NCBI GenBank assembly: GCA_903905665.1
Contig: CAIVHJ010000150.1
Location: 1-15,500, forward strand
Length of the DNA stretch: 15,500 bases
Source: an uncultured Phycisphaerales bacterium
Lineage (GTDB): Bacteria > Planctomycetota > Phycisphaerae > UBA1845 > CAIVHJ01
Direction of reading: 5' to 3'
The translations under genes and the position numbers were made by a program. Below are positions 1-6,536 of the stretch, in pieces. The stretch's first letter is position 1. Each line of letters starts with the position of its first letter. Below the pieces are notes generated by a model. The model was not told where the DNA came from, ran no database searches, and was given only the letters and a program-made list of their open reading frames with translations.

Positions 1-83
1 GCTCAAAAGATTGCCTTGATCCAACACTCCCCACAATCTACCATGCCTGTCAAGGTTATTCAGAAGGCTCTATAATGGTTGAC

Positions 84-102
84 CGGAGTGGGCGAAGATC
101 AC
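84..102 (+). repeat. Left copy of a direct repeat of the rnpB 5' end
   Basis: The 16 bases CGGAGTGGGCGAAGAT at 84-99 are identical to 1047-1062, the start of the RNase P RNA. After one mismatch two more bases (AC) match, so 18 of 19 agree. A TATAAT at 71-76 lies 7 bp upstream, as another TATAAT does 5 bp upstream of the rnpB copy. A possible -35 (CTGTCA, 47-52) stands 18 bp before it. Downstream the sequence diverges at once into the end of the toxin gene, whose stop codon (99-101, minus strand) begins inside this repeat. It looks like a stub of the rnpB 5' end left when the toxin-antitoxin segment arrived. Whether it came from site-specific insertion or from duplication and deletion cannot be told here. 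Confidence 0.7.
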
Positions 103-368
103 GAATTCAGTTCTCGATATACATCTTTCCGGTGACCGATCCGAATGACGAGTATCAACAATTCCTGATCCCGTATCTGATAGACAATGCGGTAATCCTG
201 CACGCGAATTCGATACAGGTCGTCCAACCCCCTGAGCTTGACGGCGCCGTGGGGTCTCGGTTCACCGGCCAACAAATCAATTTTTCGAGCAATGGTTCGC
301 AATACCTTCTTGTGAAGGTTCCTCATGACCTTCTCGGCAGAGGGCTTGATGATCACCCGATAGGTCAT
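99..368 (-). CDS. RelE/ParE-family toxin
   Basis: This 89-residue basic protein has the RelE/ParE fold signature. It starts MTYRVIIKPSAEK, has a helical hairpin (about 11-35), then KLRGL (44-48), LYRIRVQDYRIVY (51-63) and a final IRIGHRKDVYR (75-85). RelE-type toxins are usually 85-100 residues and cleave mRNA on the ribosome. The conserved Arg and Tyr residues of that family (R55, R60, R80, Y84 here) are present, so it looks active. The start ATG shares one base with the antitoxin stop (TAATG at 370-366), so the two are translationally coupled, antitoxin first. Exact target (ribosome-dependent mRNA interferase or ParE-type gyrase poison) cannot be decided from sequence alone. Confidence 0.9.
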   Translation of the reverse strand: MTYRVIIKPSAEKVMRNLHKKVLRTIARKIDLLAGEPRPHGAVKLRGLDDLYRIRVQDYRIVYQIRDQELLILVIRIGHRKDVYRELNS

Positions 369-613
369 TACAGGCCAAGCTCCGCCTTAATTTTTTCCCA
401 TGATTTTCCACCCCGTTCACGAAGGGCCTCACGCGCGCCCTCCAAATCCAACCGGTCTTCAAGCATTTCTATCAGTTTGAGGTCGTCCATGGGTACCAGA
501 GCAGCCACGGATTTCCCGTGCCGACAAATGGCCACCCGTTCATTCTGGTAAATGACCCGGTTGACTGTTTCAGAAAGAACTTTACGCGCTTCCGTGATGT
601 CGATGTGAACCAT
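368..613 (-). CDS. Phd/YefM-family antitoxin
   Basis: This 81-residue protein has the Phd/YefM pattern: an N-terminal DNA-binding half (DITEARKVLSETVNRVIYQNERVAI, with the usual 'H/R-GK-VAALVPMDDL' strand following) and a charged C-terminal helix ending EKIKAELGL that would wrap the toxin. It neutralises the toxin encoded next and normally represses the operon by binding palindromes at the promoter. I chose ATG 613 because the family motif begins right after it and GGGGGTTGG precedes it. An in-frame upstream extension to 691 is coded by the mobile element at 636-903 (its terminal repeat reads MPVIRIGS) and is probably an insertion artefact. The likely promoter is now about 310 bp away, beyond that element. 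Confidence 0.9.
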   Translation of the reverse strand: MVHIDITEARKVLSETVNRVIYQNERVAICRHGKSVAALVPMDDLKLIEMLEDRLDLEGAREALRERGGKSWEKIKAELGL

Positions 614-635
614 ACCAACCCCCAAAACGTACTTA

Positions 636-903
636 GAGCCTATCCGGATAACCGGCATGAGTCGCGTTGCGGTGCGGGAGTCCGGATGCAAGGCGCGGCG
701 ACGAGACGTATTTGGAAACTACGATGAGGAGCCGCAACACAGCAGACGGACTCGCCCCACCGCAACCCTTCGGGACGGCACGATCCGCGGCGCATCCCGG
801 TGTCACTCGTCGTCACCAATGCCTCCAACATTTGCTCCTCCTCGCTCCTTGGGCTGCTGGCGGCTGGTGCCGTCGCGGCCATGCGGGTTATTCGGATAGG
901 CTC
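636..903. mobile_element. MITE-like element, copy 1
   Basis: This 268-bp non-autonomous element has terminal inverted repeats of about 24 bp with two mismatches, beginning GAGCCTATCCGRATAACC at each end. It is flanked by a direct TTA (633-635 and 904-906), which fits a 3-bp target-site duplication. A second copy lies at 11844-12113 in the same orientation. By hand alignment the two differ at about 28 of 270 positions (about 90% identity), with most changes in the middle. No transposase is coded. Short open frames inside it differ between copies or hit stops, so I do not call genes. IS5-family elements of the IS1031/IS427 type make TNA duplications, so an IS5-like transposase acting in trans is a reasonable guess but unproven. 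It sits between the antitoxin gene and its probable promoter. Confidence 0.85.
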
Positions 904-916
904 TTAATGTACGTTA

Positions 917-951
917 TGTATATAATATACACCTAGAGTTCTGAAAGTCAA
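917..951 (-). promoter_or_regulatory. Probable toxin-antitoxin promoter with palindromic operator
   Basis: On the minus strand TTGACT (951-946) is followed, 16-18 bp on, by an AT-rich -10 region (TATATT 929-924 or TATTAT 927-922). The -10 lies inside a perfect 15-bp palindrome, TGTATATAATATACA (917-931), with 7-bp arms. Phd/YefM antitoxins are known to bind palindromes overlapping their own promoter, so this is the likely autoregulatory operator. A second palindrome half, GTACGTT at 909-915, follows, and its partner now lies at 626-632 on the far side of the MITE. The assignment to the antitoxin gene is inferred from orientation and the family's habit. Confidence 0.6.
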
Positions 952-1035
952 GCCTCTTTTCTCAAAGTCTGATAACAACTTCGCTTCCAATTCGTAAATG
1001 GGGCAGGAGTGTCGTTTGTCGAGGGGACGTTCGTG

Positions 1036-1041
1036 TATAAT
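1036..1041 (+). promoter_or_regulatory. -10 box of the rnpB promoter
   Basis: A perfect TATAAT lies 7 bp before the predicted first base of the mature RNA (1049), the right distance for a -10 hexamer. There is no good -35: the best options (TCGTTT at 1012-1017, 18-bp spacer) are poor matches. The same TATAAT plus RNA-start arrangement exists at 71-99, so the original promoter may have been split from the gene. Confidence 0.6.
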
Positions 1042-1046
1042 ACAAG

Positions 1047-1065
1047 CGGAGTGGGCGAAGATGAC
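1047..1065 (+). repeat. Right copy of the direct repeat (start of rnpB)
   Basis: CGGAGTGGGCGAAGAT at 1047-1062 matches 84-99 exactly. This copy covers the first strand of helix P1 of the RNase P RNA, which pairs with CGCCCACTC at 1448-1456, so this is the functional copy. Together the two copies bracket the toxin-antitoxin genes and the MITE (a segment of about 963 bp). Confidence 0.7.
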
Positions 1066-1456
1066 CGCCCCGAATCTTAATCAGATGACGGGAGGAAAGT
1101 CCGAACCGGACAGGGCAGGGTGGTCGCTAACGGCGACCCGGAGCGATCCGCGGGACAGTGCCACAGAAAATAAACCGCCGATGGATCTTTCACACGTGAA
1201 AGGATCATAGGCAAGGGTGAAAAGGTGCGGTAAGAGCGCACCGGTCGGTTGGTGACAACCGTCGCATGGCAAACCCCACCCCCGGCAAGCCCAAATAGGC
1301 AGCGAGTTCCCGTGGTGACACGGGGACGGGTATCGGCCCGGTACCGATCAGCTGCGGGTCGGGTGCTTGAGTTCGTCAGCAATGGCGAACCCAGATCAAT
1401 GGTCATCTCGTCCCGAGCGATCGGGATCAGACAAAATTCGGCTTAACCGCCCACTC
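1049..1456 (+). ncRNA. rnpB: RNase P RNA (bacterial type A)
   Basis: This is the catalytic RNA of ribonuclease P, which removes 5' leaders from precursor tRNAs. The ends pair to form helix P1 (GAGTGGGCG at 1049-1057 with CGCCCACTC at 1448-1456). Conserved blocks occur in order: GGAGGAAAGTCCG (1091-1103), ACAGTGCCACAGAAA (1155-1169), AAGGGTGAAA then GCGGTAAGAGCGCACCG (about 1213-1243), GCAAGCCCAAATAGG (1285-1299), and ACAAAATTCGGCTTA near the 3' end (about 1431-1445). At about 408 nt it is of normal type A length. A run of seven T follows P1 directly (1457-1463), so P1 may double as a terminator stem. One oddity is that the L15 loop that pairs with the tRNA 3' end reads GGCAA (1268-1272) where E. 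coli has GGTAA. Open frames crossing this region are spurious. Confidence 0.97.
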
Positions 1457-1531
1457 TTTTTTTGTCTATCGAGATGGTGAAGCATTATCGCAAGTGCCGC
1501 TGCCGTTAAGACCCCGATTGATAACGGGACT

Positions 1532-3604
1532 TTGGGCAGTGGTATTCTGTTGAGAGTATCCCCTTTGCATCTATATGTCAGTTCCAACGCTTCGTCCTTG
1601 TTACAGTTTCAACGCGATTACGAACAGGCGATTGCGTCGGGCGCCGATGGGGTCGAGTGGCGACTGGACCTGCTGGATCCGTCGGAATACGACCGATTTC
1701 AGGAATACGAAGACTGGCTTCGTCAGCGAGCAAAACATCTGATCATCACCTGTCGATCCGTAGCACAAGGAGGCCGCCACAACGGACCACCCGCGGATCG
1801 AATCACTCGGCTTCTGGAAGCGAGTCGATTTCTACCGCAATGGATCGACGTTGAATTCTCGGATCATCAATCGCCGAATCATTTCAGTTCGGCGTCACAA
1901 GTTCTGCTGAGTGCCCACTTGCCTGAATCATCGCCCGGCAAAGTCGAATCACTACTCTCTAAGATGGCGTCTCAATCGGTCGATGGAATTAAACTGGTCT
2001 GGCCGGCTCGAAGCGTCTGTGACAGTATTTCGGCGCTGGACCTGCAACGTCGATGCAAACAGCCGGCGTCGATTTTCTGTTCGGGCGACGAGGGAATCCC
2101 GTCGCGGATTCTCGGCCGAAAATTCGGCGCTACGATCACCTACGCCTCCCTCCGCCATGGAGACGAAACCGCCGCCGGACAGCTGACCCTCGACGAAATG
2201 CTCAACCGCTATCGCTGGAAATCCATCGACCAACACACAAAAGTATTTGGTGTCATCGGAGACCCGGTGCATCACTCGCTGGGCCCCGTCGTTCATAACG
2301 CCGCATTCGACGCGATGAAAATCAACGCCGTGTATCTGCCGTTTCGCGTGGCAAAAGAGTCCGGTGCGTTCGAGCGATTCCTTGAATTGGTCGATCGGTC
2401 GCCGTGGCTGGACGTTGCGGGTTTCAGTATGACCGCCCCCCACAAAGAATCCGCCCAAAAATGGATAGGGGATTCACTCGATCCTTTGGCGAAACGGATC
2501 GGAGCGATCAATACCTTGCGGTACGGTGAAACCGGCTGGACGGGTACGAACACCGATGCGGCGGCGGTGACTTCGTGGGTCTGCCGGGGCCTCGGTTGCA
2601 GTCAACAGGAACTGCGCGGTGTTCGTTTTGACATCATCGGCGCCGGGGGTCTGGCGCGGGCAGTAGCAGTGGTCTTGCGCGATCACGGCGCCGTCGTCAC
2701 CATCCACGCCCGAACCATCGACCGTGCGAAACCGTGGGCAAACGATTTCGGTTGCTCCGTCCAACCGCTTTCGGATTGTTCCAGATTCTACGGCGAGGTG
2801 CTGATCCACTGCACCCCCGTGGGAATGGAACCCGATCTGCAATCGTCGCTCATCCAACGTGAACAATTATCAACTCGCACGATGGTGTTTGATTCGATCT
2901 ATTGTCCGAGGCGGACCCGGTTGCTGGAACTGGCGGAACAAGCCGGTTGTCGCACCATCAACGGGTTGCCTCTGTTTCTGGAACAGGCGGCTTTGCAGTT
3001 TGAATTCTGGACGGCTCAACCCGCCCCACGAGAAATTATGCTCCGTGCCGCGATGGATGCGTCTTTTCCCGATGGCCAGAACAATATCATTCTCATCGGA
3101 TCCCGTGGAAGCGGAAAGACGACGGTCGGTCGATTGCTGGCCCAGCGACTCGGATGGGAATTCGTTGATACCGATCAGGCGATTCAACAACAGCAGCATC
3201 GCACGATCGCCGAAATCTTCGCCGAATATGGTGAAGAACATTTTCGCAAGGTCGAATGCGACGTGATTGCCTCCATGTCGCGATTCCGTCACATGGTGAT
3301 TGCCGCCGGTGGTGGAGCCGTGGAAAACATTCAAAACCGCCGACAATTGGCGCAGCTGGGCCGGGTCGTTTGGCTGAACGCAGATTGTGACGAACTCCAC
3401 CGACGCATCCTGAATGATCCCGCCTCTGTTCCGACGCGACCTCCGTTGAGTTCCCACGATCTGAAGAATGAAATCGAATTGACGCTTTCACAACGGACAC
3501 CCCATTACCAATCCATGGCCGATGTGACCATCGACACCACACAGCATTCGCCGGCAGAGGTCGTCAATAAAATTCTGGACCATTTTGCAGGCGCCCACGC
3601 GTGA
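1532..3604 (+). CDS. aroDEK: Trifunctional AroD-AroE-AroK shikimate pathway protein
   Basis: This 690-residue fusion covers three consecutive steps from 3-dehydroquinate to shikimate 3-phosphate. Residues about 10-225 are type I 3-dehydroquinate dehydratase: GVEWRLDLL, the catalytic His in LLSAH (H129), the Schiff-base Lys in GIKLVWP (K154) and a closing AAGQL. Residues about 236-500 are shikimate dehydrogenase: HHSLGPVVHN, catalytic K305 in TAPHK, GAINTL, GTNTD (D342, the same 37-residue spacing as in E. coli AroE), the NADP loop GAGGLARAV and TPVGM. Residues about 517-690 are shikimate kinase: Walker A GSRGSGKT (523-530), VDTD, FRKVE, AAGGGAV and a lid with TRPPL. All key residues are present. 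There is no ATG near the start. TTG 1532 is the longest option, and TTG 1550 or 1565 would also keep the first strand. It lies 75 bp after rnpB with only a weak promoter candidate between. Confidence 0.95.
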   Translation: MGSGILLRVSPLHLYVSSNASSLLQFQRDYEQAIASGADGVEWRLDLLDPSEYDRFQEYEDWLRQRAKHLIITCRSVAQGGRHNGPPADRITRLLEASRFLPQWIDVEFSDHQSPNHFSSASQVLLSAHLPESSPGKVESLLSKMASQSVDGIKLVWPARSVCDSISALDLQRRCKQPASIFCSGDEGIPSRILGRKFGATITYASLRHGDETAAGQLTLDEMLNRYRWKSIDQHTKVFGVIGDPVHHSLGPVVHNAAFDAMKINAVYLPFRVAKESGAFERFLELVDRSPWLDVAGFSMTAPHKESAQKWIGDSLDPLAKRIGAINTLRYGETGWTGTNTDAAAVTSWVCRGLGCSQQELRGVRFDIIGAGGLARAVAVVLRDHGAVVTIHARTIDRAKPWANDFGCSVQPLSDCSRFYGEVLIHCTPVGMEPDLQSSLIQREQLSTRTMVFDSIYCPRRTRLLELAEQAGCRTINGLPLFLEQAALQFEFWTAQPAPREIMLRAAMDASFPDGQNNIILIGSRGSGKTTVGRLLAQRLGWEFVDTDQAIQQQQHRTIAEIFAEYGEEHFRKVECDVIASMSRFRHMVIAAGGGAVENIQNRRQLAQLGRVVWLNADCDELHRRILNDPASVPTRPPLSSHDLKNEIELTLSQRTPHYQSMADVTIDTTQHSPAEVVNKILDHFAGAHA

Positions 3605-3624
3605 GGATCGTTGCGTCCGGGCCC

Positions 3625-3655
3625 AAACCTGATACAACATAGCAGCAGGTTTTTT
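3625..3655 (+). terminator. Possible intrinsic terminator after aroDEK
   Basis: AAACCTG (3625-3631) pairs with CAGGTTT (3646-3652) around a 14-nt loop and runs into a T tract ending at 3655. The stem is short and the loop long, so termination would be weak. It lies 21 bp after the aroDEK stop and 18 bp before the next gene. Confidence 0.4.
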
Positions 3656-3672
3656 GTCGTGGAAACCAACCG

Positions 3673-5211
3673 ATGCCTCACTCAACCGACTACTGGTGGA
3701 TTTGGTGCTTGTGCCTGGTGCTGGGCTTCAGCGGTTGTATCGGTAGTTTCCTGAACGTGGTGATCTATCGGCTGCCCCGTGGAATACCCCTCAATGATCC
3801 CTGCTGGTCATTCTGTCCCCACTGCCATCACACGATTCGATGGTACGACAACATTCCACTGGTCAGTTACTTCGTCCTGAACGGCCGATGCCGAGACTGC
3901 GGCGGCACCATTTCACCCCGCTACGTCGTCATCGAAGCCATGATGATCCTGACGGGACTCGTGCTGTTCGATGCGTTCTTTGTCGGTCGAATGCTCGACG
4001 GGTTGAACCCCGATTCGTGGTCCGTGGCTTTTCGTTTTGGCTCCGATTGGCCGATCTTCGCCGCCACCCTCATTCTTTTCGCCGCCCTGATCGCCATGTC
4101 CGGCGTCGATCTGGAAGAGTACTGGGTGGACATCCGCTTCACCCATTGGGCGGCGCTGTTCGGTTTCGCGCTTCACGCCGTCTGGACCCCGTACTACAGC
4201 CAGCAGAATTGGCCCCGTCCCAACGCCCAATGGGGATTCGCGGCTTTGATGGCGATGCTCGGTGCGATCACGACCCACCTGATCGTCACTGGATTGTGGA
4301 AACACCGACAACAGGAACATCCTCAACCGGAAGAAATCGGCGCGCAACCGGATGCCGCAACCGAACTCCAATCTACAGAACCAGCCCCGATCGGGAATCT
4401 CCCGTTGTTGGCCACCAACGACAAAATGTTTTCATTCTCCGCCTGGTTGTCGGCCCTGGTCGTCTATGGAACTTTGGCGATGATTGTCCTGACGATCATT
4501 CACTCCCCATCGGGAGATTTGGCCGACTTGACCCCAAAAACTTTCACCCGCAACGCCGGCGAGGCGCGACACATCAGCGAGTTTTGGATTCGTGCGATTC
4601 CAATGCTGGTGTTGATTTTCGGAGCGATTGTCGCCGGTAGCGTGATTCATCGACCCGCCGATCAGCACATTGAGGAAACTCTGGAATCCGAACGTCCCCG
4701 CGCACGAGCGATGGCCGCCGGCGAATTGCTGATCTGGTTGCCGACCATCGGTTTGTTCGGACTGGGTTGGTGGCTGACGGGGCCCGAAGGCCCGTTTCGG
4801 GATTTATGGAGTCAGTGCTGGACGTGGCGAATCGCCGGTTCTGTTCAACCCATGTTGGGGATTGGCACGGCCGCCTGGGGATTTGTTCTCGCCGGAACAG
4901 CGGGGTGGTCGGTTCGGATTTTTTTCACCCTTGTCTTCGGCAAAGAAGCCTTTGGTACCGGCGATATTCACATCATGGCGGCTGCCGGAGCGGTCCTCGG
5001 ATGGGAGGTGGTGGTTGTTGGATTTTTGCTCTCCTCCGTGCTGGCGCTTATGGGAAAAGCACTTACGTTACCCTTCAAAAGCGGACGGGCTTTGCCGATG
5101 GGACCCTGGTTGTCACTGGGTCTGTTTCTGGCATGGCTCGGCAGAGACACCGGAGTCCGGGCTTTTCTCCATCAGTTCGAAACGGCATGGCGCGTGTTGA
5201 CCCACCGCTGA
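3673..5211 (+). CDS. pilD: Prepilin peptidase (A24 family) with large internal insert
   Basis: This polytopic membrane protein (512 residues) cleaves and N-methylates type IV pilin-like precursors at the inner membrane. After the first membrane segment comes the cytoplasmic zinc domain with CPHC (C48, C51), YDNIPLVSYF, CRDC (C73, C76) and ISPRY. The two catalytic aspartates of aspartic prepilin peptidases are D146 (in GVDLEEYWVD) and D431 (in FGTGDIHIMAA). They are about 285 residues apart, against about 65 in enzymes such as TcpJ. The extra roughly 220 residues hold a Gln/Glu/Pro-rich linker (about 209-245) and several added hydrophobic segments (about 250-410). ATG 3673 begins just before the first membrane segment; there is no strong ribosome site. 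The family call is firm, and the role of the insert is unknown. Confidence 0.93.
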   Translation: MPHSTDYWWIWCLCLVLGFSGCIGSFLNVVIYRLPRGIPLNDPCWSFCPHCHHTIRWYDNIPLVSYFVLNGRCRDCGGTISPRYVVIEAMMILTGLVLFDAFFVGRMLDGLNPDSWSVAFRFGSDWPIFAATLILFAALIAMSGVDLEEYWVDIRFTHWAALFGFALHAVWTPYYSQQNWPRPNAQWGFAALMAMLGAITTHLIVTGLWKHRQQEHPQPEEIGAQPDAATELQSTEPAPIGNLPLLATNDKMFSFSAWLSALVVYGTLAMIVLTIIHSPSGDLADLTPKTFTRNAGEARHISEFWIRAIPMLVLIFGAIVAGSVIHRPADQHIEETLESERPRARAMAAGELLIWLPTIGLFGLGWWLTGPEGPFRDLWSQCWTWRIAGSVQPMLGIGTAAWGFVLAGTAGWSVRIFFTLVFGKEAFGTGDIHIMAAAGAVLGWEVVVVGFLLSSVLALMGKALTLPFKSGRALPMGPWLSLGLFLAWLGRDTGVRAFLHQFETAWRVLTHR

Positions 5212-5254
5212 ACAGACCACACCGCAAATTTCGCAGTGATGGAGTACAATTCTG

Positions 5255-5283
5255 TTGCATTCCCGGCATGAAAGTCTTATGTT
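5255..5283 (+). promoter_or_regulatory. Weak promoter candidate for the OmpA-like lipoprotein
   Basis: TTGCAT (5255-5260) and TATGTT (5278-5283) are 17 bp apart. Both match consensus only partly (3/6 and 4/6). The site lies in the 130-bp gap upstream of the lipoprotein gene. Confidence 0.25.
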
Positions 5284-5341
5284 AAAGCCCGTCGTTTAGA
5301 TGGATTTCCGCGTCATTCACTGAGGTAAGGAGGTTAAGATC

Positions 5342-6040
5342 ATGCAACGATGTCATGGGTTGATTGGTGGACTGGTGGGTGTGTTGATGGTGGGTTTGAT
5401 CGGATGCGAGGATACGCAAAAGAAAATTTCCACGCTTGAATCCGACAACCAGACGCTCAAAGCCGACGTCGAGCGGTTGCGCTCGGAACTCACCGCCGCT
5501 CAGGGCGCTCGCGATCAATGCCTCCAGGATAAATTAGCATTGCAGGAAGACAACGATGCGATGCGCGGACAAGTCGCGCAAAAACCCGCCAACAAGCCCT
5601 TGCCGCCTGCTGATCACAAATCAGCAAAGCAGGGAACGGCGCCGGCGAACTGGAAAGCCGTGGACGGAGGCGCGGTCCTCAGCATCGAGGGCGATCTTTT
5701 TGCACCGGGTAAAACCGATCTGCAAAACGAAGCCAAAACTTCGCTCAATAAAATCGTTTCCGAAATCCGCTCCAACTTCGGGGATCGGGATATTTACGTC
5801 ATCGGCCATACCGATGCTTCACCCATCAAACGCAGCAAATTCAAGGACAATCGCGAGTTGTCCGCCGAACGGGCTGCGGCCGTCGCGCGATACCTCGAAT
5901 CGCAGGGAATCGATGCCAAACATCTGGCCGCTTGCGGCTGGGGCGAGCACAAACCCGTCGCACCGAACGACACCAAGGCAGGAATGAACAAAAACCGACG
6001 CGTGGAAATTTTCGCCGCCGATCCCGGTTTCATGCGATAG
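5342..6040 (+). CDS. OmpA/Pal-like peptidoglycan-binding lipoprotein
   Basis: This 232-residue exported lipoprotein has a hydrophobic signal segment (about 7-21) and a lipobox VGLIGC, with the lipidated Cys at 22. Residues about 27-70 are a heptad-rich coiled coil (ISTLESDNQTLKADVERLR and on), like Lpp-type spacers. After a Lys/Pro linker, residues about 108-232 form an OmpA-like domain: GDLFAPGKTDL, GHTDASPI, NRELSAERAAAVARYL and NKNRRVEIF. The Asp/Arg positions that bind the peptidoglycan diaminopimelate side are kept. It most likely anchors the outer membrane to the cell wall. The start is set by a strong Shine-Dalgarno sequence (AAGGAGGT, about 8 bp before ATG 5342). It is transcribed alone: a good terminator follows. 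Confidence 0.93.
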   Translation: MQRCHGLIGGLVGVLMVGLIGCEDTQKKISTLESDNQTLKADVERLRSELTAAQGARDQCLQDKLALQEDNDAMRGQVAQKPANKPLPPADHKSAKQGTAPANWKAVDGGAVLSIEGDLFAPGKTDLQNEAKTSLNKIVSEIRSNFGDRDIYVIGHTDASPIKRSKFKDNRELSAERAAAVARYLESQGIDAKHLAACGWGEHKPVAPNDTKAGMNKNRRVEIFAADPGFMR

Positions 6041-6069
6041 CAATACATCCGCTTGAACGGTTTGCGACG

Positions 6070-6102
6070 AACAGCACCGCGCGCTTGCGGTGCTGTTTTT
6101 TT
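6070..6102 (+). terminator. Strong intrinsic terminator
   Basis: AACAGCACCGC (6070-6080) and GCGGTGCTGTT (6087-6097) form a perfect 11-bp GC-rich stem with a 6-nt loop, followed by T residues to 6102. It lies 30 bp after the OmpA-like lipoprotein stop and separates that gene from the next pair. Confidence 0.93.
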
Positions 6103-6134
6103 CTCAAGCCCTGATGATGAAAAGTCATAAAGAT

Positions 6135-6536
6135 ATGGCGATGTTTTTGAAACGCGGTTGGATTGCGGGACTGATTGCGGTGGTTTTCTGCTGGAGTGGT
6201 TGTCACTCGGAACCTCCCGCACGGCACTACCGCGCTGTTCACGTCACCGCCAAACAAATCGACCCCCAAAGCGGCATCGTCGCCATCGACTGGCTCAACG
6301 AAAAAACCGGGCAGGTCGAAACCTATCAAGGCTGGATCACTCGCGATACCGAAGTCCTCATCAACGGCGTCATCGCCGCGCCCGACGACATTCACGTCGG
6401 CGACAGCGGCATCGTCGTCGTTTATCCATCCTCGGATCGTTCCGACCTCTGGATGGTCTGTTCCGTGGATATCGAGCGTAACAACAGCGATCTTCTCAAA
6501 AAAACCCCGACCAGTCCGGTTCAGGGAAAACCATGA
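6135..6536 (+). CDS. Small exported protein, probable lipoprotein, unknown function
   Basis: This protein has about 133 residues from ATG 6135. ATG 6117 or 6141 would give slightly different N termini, and none has a strong ribosome site. The N terminus is a signal sequence: basic FLKRGW, then a hydrophobic run IAGLIAVVFCW, then SGCHSEPP. The Cys suggests lipidation, but the box (WSGC) is non-standard at -3. The rest is a soluble, beta-looking domain of about 100 residues (VHVTAKQIDPQSGIVAIDW, then YQGWITRDTEVLINGVI) that I do not recognise. It overlaps the next gene by 4 bp (ATGA), so the two are probably cotranscribed. The upstream terminator leaves only about 30 bp for a promoter, so expression may rely on readthrough. 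Confidence 0.75.
   Translation: MAMFLKRGWIAGLIAVVFCWSGCHSEPPARHYRAVHVTAKQIDPQSGIVAIDWLNEKTGQVETYQGWITRDTEVLINGVIAAPDDIHVGDSGIVVVYPSSDRSDLWMVCSVDIERNNSDLLKKTPTSPVQGKP

Noticed and set aside
640..936. Several 80-90 codon frames inside MITE copy 1 (both strands)
   Set aside because: The same frames in copy 2 are interrupted or changed (for example the minus-strand MAATAPAASSPRS frame meets a stop), and substitutions do not favour silent sites.
1077..1406. Open frames across the RNase P RNA region
   Set aside because: The region is fully explained by rnpB conserved blocks and P1 pairing; the frames are low in protein-like character.
3840..4640. 266-codon Arg/His-rich frame inside the prepilin peptidase gene
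   Set aside because: An alternative-frame shadow; the main frame has the zinc cysteines, catalytic aspartates and membrane segments.
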